Positions 32,590-39,080 of a DNA stretch of 64,000 nucleotides are shown here, piece after piece; within the stretch, counting starts at the first letter, position 1; each line of letters begins with the position of its first letter. The DNA is taken from positions 2,852,001-2,916,000 of the forward strand of contig NZ_CP121671.1 in assembly GCF_029714185.1 (NCBI RefSeq). Reading direction: 5' to 3'. A program made the position numbers and the translations under genes. The notes below the pieces were generated by a model. The model was not told the origin of the DNA. It saw only the letters and a program-made list of their open reading frames with translations, and did no database searches. Origin of the DNA: Halobacillus naozhouensis. GTDB taxonomy: Bacteria > Bacillota > Bacilli > Bacillales > Halobacillaceae.

Positions 32590-33384
32590 TTAGGTTTGTA
32601 ATCGAGGTTTAGTTGGATCACAATTTGGCTGCTGAAGCTCCGTTGATTCTGAGAGCTTGATCAGATAATAGCATTCTTCCCTCATCATATGGTCAGCCAT
32701 CAGCGGGGCAAATGTCCCTAATGCCTCCTTACTTAACTCTAACTCCTCGATCTCATTTAGGAAATTACTGAAGAGCTTCATTTCAAGGGAAACATTATGA
32801 TTAAATCTTTCAAGGGCTGGGAATGTAGAAAGATTTGTTCTTAAAAACCCTGTCATTTCAACGGCTTTCAGATAAAAATCTTCAAAATCCTTCGTAAAAT
32901 CGTCACTTTTTGCTTTAATTTTCTTTTCGATTCGATCCATATTATCTGAGATGGCTCCTGCATGGCCTGCAGCATCTAACAGCCATAGCAAATGATGATG
33001 AAGTTCATGAAAGACAGGCGGTACTTCTCCTTTTTTCAAATATGTCAAAATGCGTAAATACTCTTCCAATTCATTCACCATATGATTGATGAAAGTTGGA
33101 CCCAATCCTATCTTAATCTTTCCAAACAGATGTTGCTCAATAATATGAAGCTTAAATTCCCTTAGCCTCTTTCCCGATTCGTCAGCTTGTTTGCTTAATT
33201 CTATCAAATCTCCTTCTGGAACTCTTGCCAAAAGGTGATCAAATACTTGAATAAAATGGTTAGCCATTTCGATTTCTTCTTTTTCTTCTGGTGCGAGTGA
33301 GTCATGGATAAAACGAGCGTGATCCCCTAATACTTGCAGCCAAAACCCATGTTCGAATTTAGCGGTTTGTTGAAAGTCTGCCAT
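32590..33384 (-). CDS. DUF2935 ferritin-like helical protein
   Basis: A 264-residue soluble all-helical protein that contains two repeats of a ferritin/haemerythrin-like four-helix unit. The first holds EHGFWLQVLGDHARFIHDSL and the second RFNHNVSLEMKLFSNFLNEIEE. Glu and His residues at helix positions (FEHGFW, LGDHARF, MADHMMREECYY) look able to bind metals. DUF2935 proteins are common in Bacilli and Clostridia, with no assigned activity. GGGGAGAGG precedes the ATG. It is monocistronic, near a manganese catalase, which may or may not be meaningful. Confidence 0.8.
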   Translation of the reverse strand: MADFQQTAKFEHGFWLQVLGDHARFIHDSLAPEEKEEIEMANHFIQVFDHLLARVPEGDLIELSKQADESGKRLREFKLHIIEQHLFGKIKIGLGPTFINHMVNELEEYLRILTYLKKGEVPPVFHELHHHLLWLLDAAGHAGAISDNMDRIEKKIKAKSDDFTKDFEDFYLKAVEMTGFLRTNLSTFPALERFNHNVSLEMKLFSNFLNEIEELELSKEALGTFAPLMADHMMREECYYLIKLSESTELQQPNCDPTKPRLQT

Positions 33385-33674
33385 CAGCGTCCTCTCCCCT
33401 TTTATTCCATAATAGTAACAGCATATCTAAGCTTTTAAACAAATATGACAAACACCGAGGGGGATCTATGCCGTATTACTCCATTCATAAATGAATAATA
33501 TTTTATTTTCTTTAATACCAGATAAAGAAAAACATGACACACAGACTGAGAGGAACGAATCAATCAGCCGAGTACAAATAATCAATTCAACCCAAATTGG
33601 GAAAATAAGTTAATTAAGTTGTTCTCATGTTCCATGAGGTATGATCTATATGAGGTAAATGCTGTCCGCTACAA
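33385..33674. other. Gene-free region upstream of phoD
   Basis: About 290 AT-rich bases between the divergent DUF2935 and phoD genes. Apart from an eight-codon frame at 33468-33494 that I do not accept as a gene, I see no feature here. Confidence 0.5.
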
Positions 33675-33716
33675 TTTACAACAATTAACAACAAATTAAT
33701 AAACAAGCTCTATAAT
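33675..33716 (+). promoter_or_regulatory. phoD promoter with PhoP-box repeats
   Basis: Three TTAACA-like hexamers with helical spacing: TTTACA (33675-33680), TTAACA (33685-33690) and TTAATA (33696-33701). TATAAT lies at 33711-33716. Tandem TT(A/T)ACA repeats in place of a -35 are the known binding pattern of PhoP~P at Pho-regulon promoters in Bacillus. Confidence 0.7.
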
Positions 33717-33762
33717 AAGACATGATTCAAATAATGTGGTATTAGAGAGGAGAAAAGATGAC

Positions 33763-35514
33763 ATGTCACAAAAAAGATCAATGGATCAGTGGATCGAACA
33801 ATTAAATCAGGAAAGCTTAAAGAAAAACTTTGACCGACGAGATTTTCTGCAAGGAGCCGGAAAAATTGCCGGTCTTTCTCTCGGACTCGTTATCGCTCAA
33901 TCAATGGGAGAATTAAAGGTGGATGCGTCCGCGAAATTCAGCAGCTATCCGTTTTCACTTGGGGTTGCTTCTGGAGACCCTTTATCTGACAGTGTCGTTC
34001 TTTGGACAAGGCTCGCTCCAGAACCCCTCAACGGTGGAGGAGCACCCAAGCACAACATTCCTGTAAAGTGGGAGTTAGCTAAGGATGAACACTTCCGTCA
34101 CATTGTTCAGCGCGGAACGGAAGTGGCCAGACCAGAACTGGCTCATTCTGTACATGTTGAAGTAGAAAAGCTTCAGCCAGATACAGTATATTTCTATCGA
34201 TTTAGAGCAGGTCATGAACTCAGTCCAGTTGGCAGAACGAAAACAATACCTGCGGAAGGTGCCAGTGTAGCCAGCCTTACCTTTGCCTTTGCTTCTTGTC
34301 AGCAATACGAGCACGGCTACTATACCGCTTACAAACATATGGCAAAAGAAGACCTTGACCTTGTCTTCCATTTAGGGGATTACATATATGAATATGGTCC
34401 AAATGAGTATATATCAGGTTCAGGGAATGTCAGAGACCATAGTGGGCCGGAAATTAAATCACTAGAAGATTATCGAAATCGCCATGCACAATATCGAACT
34501 GATCAAGATCTGCAATCAGCCCACGCTGCTTTTCCGTGGGTTGTAACCTGGGATGACCATGAAGTGGAGAACAACTATGCAGATATGATTCCGGAAAAAG
34601 GTCAGTCTGTTGAGGAATTTGTTAAACGACGTGTCGCTGCTTACCAGGCCTATTATGAGCACATGCCACTAAGAAAGTCTTCGATGCCACATGGTGTGGA
34701 TATGCAATTATACCGCCAATTTTCTTATGGTGACTTAGCCAAATTCTTCGTCCTGGATACACGCCAATACCGTTCTAACCAGGCAAATGGAGATACTAGC
34801 TCACCTCAAACACCTGAATCTCTTGATCCTTCACGTACCCTTCTTGGAGAAAAACAGGAGGACTGGCTGCTTCACAACCTGGGTCAATCACACTCTAAAT
34901 GGAACGTCATGGCCCAGCAAATTTTCTTCTCTCAGCGAAACTACGGTCCAAGTCCGGACCAGCCAATGTTCAGCATGGATGGCTGGGATGGATATACACC
35001 TGCCCGTCAACGGATTACCGATTTCGTTAAAAGCAAAAATATGAATAATTTAATCGTCTTAACAGGAGATGTACATGCAAACTGGGCATCCAACTTGATT
35101 GCTGATTTTAATGACCCCAATTCCCGTGTTTATGGAGCAGAATTTGTGGGGACTTCTATAACATCAGGCGGAAACGGTTCAGATAAGCGAGCAGATACTG
35201 AGCGAATTTTAACCCTAAATGAACACATTCAATTTTTTAACGATTTCCGTGGGTATGTTCGCTGCCAAGTAACTCCAGAACAATGGAAAGCAGACTACCG
35301 TGTTCTCCCTTATGTGACACAGCCTGGAGCAGATATTTCTACAAGGGCATCTCTTGTTTATGAAAAAGATCAAACGGGATTGAAAGAAGTATCTGAACAT
35401 GTTGTTCCACAAGGGAAAAACATCTCTAATGAAGTGGAAGAAGATCGTCATAAAGCACATGGCCGCGCTCATAAAAAGCAAATTAAGAAAAAGAAGGATA
35501 AGCTTCCTAACTAA
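33763..35514 (+). CDS. phoD: Tat-exported alkaline phosphatase/phosphodiesterase D
   Basis: 583 residues, the usual PhoD length. The twin-arginine signal FDRRDFLQGAGKIAGLSLGL (Arg25-Arg26) is followed by an N-terminal Ig-like domain (PVKWELAKDEHFRHIV...). The calcium/iron metallophosphatase domain has FASCQQYEHGYY, FHLGDYIYEYG, VTWDDHEVENNY and VLTGDVHANW. It releases phosphate from phosphodiesters, including wall teichoic acid, outside the cell. The ATG at 33763 is preferred over frames from 33736. Unlike B. subtilis, no tatAd-tatCd follows, so a general Tat system elsewhere must export it. Confidence 0.93.
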   Translation: MSQKRSMDQWIEQLNQESLKKNFDRRDFLQGAGKIAGLSLGLVIAQSMGELKVDASAKFSSYPFSLGVASGDPLSDSVVLWTRLAPEPLNGGGAPKHNIPVKWELAKDEHFRHIVQRGTEVARPELAHSVHVEVEKLQPDTVYFYRFRAGHELSPVGRTKTIPAEGASVASLTFAFASCQQYEHGYYTAYKHMAKEDLDLVFHLGDYIYEYGPNEYISGSGNVRDHSGPEIKSLEDYRNRHAQYRTDQDLQSAHAAFPWVVTWDDHEVENNYADMIPEKGQSVEEFVKRRVAAYQAYYEHMPLRKSSMPHGVDMQLYRQFSYGDLAKFFVLDTRQYRSNQANGDTSSPQTPESLDPSRTLLGEKQEDWLLHNLGQSHSKWNVMAQQIFFSQRNYGPSPDQPMFSMDGWDGYTPARQRITDFVKSKNMNNLIVLTGDVHANWASNLIADFNDPNSRVYGAEFVGTSITSGGNGSDKRADTERILTLNEHIQFFNDFRGYVRCQVTPEQWKADYRVLPYVTQPGADISTRASLVYEKDQTGLKEVSEHVVPQGKNISNEVEEDRHKAHGRAHKKQIKKKKDKLPN

Positions 35515-35536
35515 TGTTTAATGAAAAGAATCAGGA

Positions 35537-35575
35537 AGAAAGCAGGGGGTATCTTCCCCCTGCTTTCTCTTTTTG
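35537..35575 (+). terminator. Terminator of phoD
   Basis: AGAAAGCAGGGGG and CCCCCTGCTTTCT form a 13-bp stem with a six-base loop, followed by CTTTTT. Confidence 0.9.
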
Positions 35576-35603
35576 AGTGGTGAGTAAAAGGAGGAGACGA
35601 AAT

Positions 35604-35765
35604 CTAAAATAGTACATTCACAATTACTATTGATACTAAACAAGTACTATACATGTACAAAGCATTCTTTATATTGCCTTTAGATACATCCTTTGAATTA
35701 AATACTTTAGAATATTTGTAAGTCAGCAAGGTCAAAACTAGCATTGAAACGAATAAAAGCTTCAT
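35604..35765 (-). CDS. Small two-helix membrane protein
   Basis: A 53-residue protein with a hydrophobic N-terminal helix (LLFVSMLVLTLLTY), a charged loop (KYSKVFNSKDVSKGNIKN) and a second helix (STCLVSIVIVNVLF) ending at the C-terminus. GGAGGGG lies six bases before the ATG at 35765, which is the main reason for accepting it. It is on the same strand as the next two genes and 53 bases downstream of one of them. Family unknown. Confidence 0.55.
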   Translation of the reverse strand: MKLLFVSMLVLTLLTYKYSKVFNSKDVSKGNIKNALYMYSTCLVSIVIVNVLF

Positions 35766-35818
35766 TTTTCCCCTCCTAACAACACCAGGTAGTTGATTGT
35801 AATTAATTCTTAGTAAAA

Positions 35819-36019
35819 CTAAGAGCTCTCCTTGCTATTCTTTGTTAACTTATCCATCTTATTTTCCAATCGCTTCGATCTTTTATTTAGTTTTCTGAAG
35901 TTAACGAATAAGAATACTATAGCTACAGGAATAGATATGAGCACCAAAAACAATACAATTTGAACAATTATATCCCCTGTATTTAAGCTGCCACTTTGTG
36001 CCGCCGTAAATAAATACAA
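35819..36019 (-). CDS. Small single-pass membrane protein (DUF4083-like)
   Basis: 66 residues: a short extracytoplasmic N-terminus (MYLFTAAQSGSLNTGD), one membrane helix (IIVQIVLFLVLISIPVAIVFLFV), then a basic, heptad-like cytoplasmic tail (NFRKLNKRSKRLENKMDKL). It starts with TTG at 36019, eight bases after GAGGAGG. Size and layout resemble DUF4083 proteins of Bacillaceae, which are uncharacterised. It may be co-transcribed with the 35604 gene. Confidence 0.55.
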   Translation of the reverse strand: MYLFTAAQSGSLNTGDIIVQIVLFLVLISIPVAIVFLFVNFRKLNKRSKRLENKMDKLTKNSKESS

Positions 36020-36066
36020 AAATTATTCCTCCTCAAATAGATACTTAAAAAACAAATCATAAAAAA

Positions 36067-36100
36067 ACCCAACCACTCTGCATTTTAGCAAAGATTGGGC
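36067..36100 (-). terminator. Terminator of the lipoprotein gene
   Basis: AGCCCAA...TTGGGTT stem with internal mismatches; on the minus strand TTTTTTT follows. It isolates the lipoprotein gene from the two small membrane-protein genes. Confidence 0.65.
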
Positions 36101-36138
36101 TTTTCTTGTTTCTAACTTCACGTGTAAGGTTAATGTCT

Positions 36139-36738
36139 TCAACTTTCAGAGTCTAGCTTTTCTAAACTGGAATCATTTTCAACAATGTCTAAAGTAAAAT
36201 TAGTATATAACTTTCCTTGTTTAATGATATTTACGTCCCATTCCCCTTTTTCAGGCAGAGTTATTTTGGTGGTTGCAAAGGCAACGGGATTCTTTGAAAC
36301 CGTTTCAGCCCCGTTCGTCTCCAATGGGATAAGTCCACTTTTTCCTGTTTCTGGCGTTTTAACGGGACCTTGCAGCTCTTTTATTTCTATATCTTTAACT
36401 GTAACTTGTTTATTGGTTTCTGTGTTTGTTGCCTTGATCTTTAGGTCTTGGCTGATAAAATCTTTTCCTTTACCCCAGAAGTAGATGTATAGGTCAGTTG
36501 GTTCTTTTAATGTAACAGGAACATTCAACAATCCAAATTCATTGGGCACTCCGATAAATTCGTGTCCGTACAAAATTCCACCCTTTTTTTCATTAACCAG
36601 AAACTCAGAAGGGGGAGTAGTGATTGTTGCGGATTTTCCATCATGATTAACTTGTGTGTTTACTAATGGAAGATTACTCAGTATTGAACAACCGCTCAAA
36701 AAGATTAAAATAACAACCAGTGTAACTCTTTTTTCCAT
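36139..36738 (-). CDS. Putative lipoprotein of unknown function
   Basis: 199 residues with a short lipoprotein signal (MEKRVTLVVILIFLSGC, Cys17). The mature part is predicted mostly beta: VNTQVNHDGKSATITTPPSEF, then a domain ending KITLPEKGEWDVNIIKQGKLYTNFTLDI that reads like an immunoglobulin-type sandwich. I see no catalytic motif. GGGAGGT lies before the ATG. No ABC transporter or enzyme gene lies nearby, so its role is open. Confidence 0.65.
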   Translation of the reverse strand: MEKRVTLVVILIFLSGCSILSNLPLVNTQVNHDGKSATITTPPSEFLVNEKKGGILYGHEFIGVPNEFGLLNVPVTLKEPTDLYIYFWGKGKDFISQDLKIKATNTETNKQVTVKDIEIKELQGPVKTPETGKSGLIPLETNGAETVSKNPVAFATTKITLPEKGEWDVNIIKQGKLYTNFTLDIVENDSSLEKLDSES

Positions 36739-37017
36739 TGGGACCTCCCGTTAAAGTTAATGTAGAAAATCTATTTCCAGCATTAAAATCTCTTCCTGCC
36801 CAAAATAATGACTACCACAAGGTAACTACATCCCTTATTTTATCCGATTTGACGATTTTTAATAGAAAAAAGTTTCAGTTTCACTACACAATATAATCTG
36901 GCCTGTTGCCTTTTAAAACTTTTAGGGCAATCCTCCTAACCGAATTCCATCTCCCCCTTATCGTTGGGCAATACCCTTCCCATACTTGAAGAGAGAACTT
37001 TTTCGAAAATACATTAA
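36739..37017. other. Gene-free region between lipoprotein gene and tmRNA
   Basis: About 280 AT-rich bases. It should contain the lipoprotein promoter (minus strand). A 66-codon minus-strand frame that crosses the tmRNA terminator is not accepted as a gene. Nothing else recognised. Confidence 0.5.
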
Positions 37018-37055
37018 AAAAGCATAAAATTGCCAAATTGACAACTTTATGCTTT
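37018..37055 (-). terminator. Terminator of ssrA
   Basis: AAAGCATAAA...TTTATGCTTT stem, followed on the minus strand by TTTTAATG, 39 bases past the tmRNA CCA end. Confidence 0.8.
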
Positions 37056-37093
37056 ACATTATATTTATTGTATTCAGCCACCAAACTATGTAT

Positions 37094-37454
37094 TGGTGGA
37101 GACGGTGGGAGTCGAACCCACGTCCGGAGATATCGGCACTCGGGCTTCTACAAGCGTAGTTGATATATTATCTTTCACTGTCCCTTCAGCCTATCAACGG
37201 GCTTCCGAGCAGCTAGCCTGATTAGTCTCTTCGTTTTTCCTCAGGCGGTGGAAAAACGCGTAGCCCGCTTCAGTTTGAGACCCTTCATCTAGCACACGGG
37301 CGATGCCAGGAAGGATCAGCTATAGACTACTTACGCAGCTACAGCTAGGTTATCGTTAGATTCGCCAGTTATTATAGGCAAATGACGTTTTACGAGTCGT
37401 CGCTCGACTTGCAACCCAAGCTCGACCTATCCCCGTCGAATCCGTAACGTCCCC
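37094..37454 (-). ncRNA. ssrA: tmRNA (transfer-messenger RNA)
   Basis: A 361-base RNA that rescues stalled ribosomes together with SmpB. The 5' end GGGGACGTTACGGATTCGAC and 3' end with GGTTCGACTCCCACCGTCTCCACCA (split T-loop/acceptor) form the alanine-tRNA-like domain, with CCA encoded. The open reading frame (about 37337-37372) reads to GCTGCGTAA. From the most likely resume codon GGC it encodes GESNDNLAVAA, closely parallel to the Staphylococcus tag GKSNNNFAVAA. The gene lies directly after smpB, as in Bacillus, and has its own extended -10 promoter. Confidence 0.95.
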
Positions 37455-37513
37455 GTTAGGATTAAGGATAGAGCATCAAGCTCTTTATTCACTTTTTGTT
37501 TGCGACATAAATA

Positions 37514-37541
37514 ATTATAGCACATTTGCACTAAAAATCAA
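37514..37541 (-). promoter_or_regulatory. ssrA promoter
   Basis: On the minus strand TTGATT (37536-37541), 16 bases, TATAAT (37514-37519) in an extended TGCTATAAT. It begins five bases after the smpB stop. It would give a precursor with about 50 extra 5' bases, including a small AGAGC/GCTCT hairpin. Confidence 0.65.
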
Positions 37542-37545
37542 GCAT

Positions 37546-38010
37546 CTACTTTAAACTGTCCTTAATAGCCCGGTCGATTTCACGATTGACCTGCTTACGT
37601 TTAAGATCCTCTCGCTTATCATATTTCTTCTTCCCTTTTCCTAGGCCAATCAGTACCTTGGCTACCCCATTTTTTATATAAATCTTTAGAGGAACAAGTG
37701 AATATCCCTTTTGCTGGGTTTGGCCAATAAGCTGGTTGATTTGTTTCCGATGAAGCAGAAGTTTACGGCTTCTAGTAGGATCATGGTTAAAAATATTGCC
37801 CTGTTCATACGGGGAGATATGAAGATTATGCAAATAAACTTCTCCGTTACGAATACGTGCGAAACTATCTTTCAAGTTTACACGACTTGCCCGAATTGAC
37901 TTAATTTCTGTCCCTTGTAAGACAATACCCGCTTCATAGGTTTCTTCTATAAAAAAGTCATGGCGCGCTTTTTTATTTTGCGCGATTGTCTTTCCATTTC
38001 CTCTTGGCAT
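37546..38010 (-). CDS. smpB: SsrA-binding protein
   Basis: A 154-residue OB-fold RNA-binding protein essential for trans-translation; it binds the tRNA-like domain of tmRNA and carries it to the ribosome. Typical sequence: NKKARHDFFIEETYEAGIVLQGTEIKSIR at the N-terminus, KLLLHRKQINQL in the middle, and the basic GKKKYDKREDLKRKQVNREI tail that enters the mRNA channel. It is followed within 100 bases by ssrA. In B. subtilis rnr lies just upstream; here a GNAT gene on the other strand intervenes. Confidence 0.97.
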   Translation of the reverse strand: MPRGNGKTIAQNKKARHDFFIEETYEAGIVLQGTEIKSIRASRVNLKDSFARIRNGEVYLHNLHISPYEQGNIFNHDPTRSRKLLLHRKQINQLIGQTQQKGYSLVPLKIYIKNGVAKVLIGLGKGKKKYDKREDLKRKQVNREIDRAIKDSLK

Positions 38011-38121
38011 AGCGATTTCCTCCTCTAATACGTGAATTTAATTGTACCAAATATCTGATGCATATCCAATTTGAATCTTACGAAGAAGCCTTCCTATAGA
38101 CACTTTTAATGAGGTTATGAG

Positions 38122-39024
38122 ATGATACTTTCACAAAAGTTAACAAAAGGAGCTACTACATTGAACTCTCAGGTCATGCCTATCAAAAAGCTATCGCTTA
38201 ATGATTTTCATGCTGTTAAGCAAATGAATACAGGGATCGATGATGATTATGTAATTCGCATTTTCGACCGGCTAATTAGTTCCAGAACCCAGGAGCTGTT
38301 CGGACTGTTTCACGAAGGAGAGTTAGTTTCCATTGGGGGTTACAGCCTTTTCGGGAACAACCAGTATGCCATGATTGGACGGTTAAGAAGCAACCTTAAA
38401 CTCCGCTCAAAAGGGTATTCTACTGCTTTGCTCACTCAATTAATTAAGGAACTAAGACAGAAGCCCGACGTTAAATGGATTGGAGCCAACACTCATGTTT
38501 CAAACGACCCTACCCGCAGAGTGCTGGAAAAGATCGGCATGCAGCCAGGCCTGGTCAGTCATTACCTGACCTTGACGGCACCCGAAAAATTAAATGGTTA
38601 TACGCCAGGGGCAGTCTGGAAGGAAGTTTTCAATACAAGGGAAAAGCTCTCGTACTTACTCAACTTGTCAGATAATGCTCTCGGGTTGTTTCCTTATGAA
38701 TGCTATTATCCCTTACCGTACGACCAAGTATTTTTTACGGAAAACTACTTAGAAGAAGCTTGTATGTATGTAAACCCCGATAAAACAAGGTTTGTATTGA
38801 TTAAAAATGACCAAAAGAAATACCGCTACGCACATGTGAAGTATTTCTGGAACGATCATTATCAACAGCCTGGTTTTTTCGAGACCATTCTTGATCATTG
38901 GAATAAGAATGATGATAACTACGGATCCTGGATTGACTTTTCTGTTGAAGGGTTTAAACAAATTGCCGATGTAAGCCCCTATGAAGTCCAGGATCCGTGG
39001 ATCCTTTATGATGTTTGGACTTAA
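38122..39024 (+). CDS. GNAT-family acetyltransferase, inserted in opposite orientation between smpB and rnr
   Basis: About 300 residues. The N-terminal half is a GNAT fold: KLSLNDFHAVKQMN, LFGLFHEGELVSIGGYSLF, then LKLRSKGYSTALLTQLIKEL (acetyl-CoA loop), THVSNDPTRRVLEKIGMQPG. The C-terminal half is a second, poorly conserved domain. Two starts are possible: ATG at 38122 after GAGG, or TTG at 38161, eight bases after AAAAGGAG. The second gives MNSQVMPIKK and is at least as likely. Substrate unknown. Its position and orientation break a conserved gene block, so it may be an insertion. Confidence 0.75.
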   Translation: MILSQKLTKGATTLNSQVMPIKKLSLNDFHAVKQMNTGIDDDYVIRIFDRLISSRTQELFGLFHEGELVSIGGYSLFGNNQYAMIGRLRSNLKLRSKGYSTALLTQLIKELRQKPDVKWIGANTHVSNDPTRRVLEKIGMQPGLVSHYLTLTAPEKLNGYTPGAVWKEVFNTREKLSYLLNLSDNALGLFPYECYYPLPYDQVFFTENYLEEACMYVNPDKTRFVLIKNDQKKYRYAHVKYFWNDHYQQPGFFETILDHWNKNDDNYGSWIDFSVEGFKQIADVSPYEVQDPWILYDVWT

Positions 39025-39034
39025 TCATTAACGG

Positions 39035-39078
39035 AGCGCGCGGGCGGCTTGCCGCGCGCTTCGCCTTTATAAAGGGCG
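39035..39078. terminator. GC-rich double hairpin between GNAT gene and rnr
   Basis: AGCGCGCGG...CCGCGCGCT (39035-39060) is a very GC-rich stem. A second imperfect stem CGCCTTTATAAAGGGCG lies next to it. It sits between convergent genes and probably ends both transcripts, although a clear U-run is lacking. Confidence 0.5.
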
Positions 39079-39080
39079 AT

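Noticed and set aside
33468..33494. Eight-codon frame with GAGGGGG upstream of phoD, a possible leader peptide
   Set aside because: A good ribosome site is present, but nothing links it to phoD control, it is about 270 bases away, and no attenuator hairpin follows.
36884..37084. 66-codon minus-strand frame beside ssrA
   Set aside because: It crosses the tmRNA terminator, lacks a ribosome-binding site and reads like AT-rich noise.
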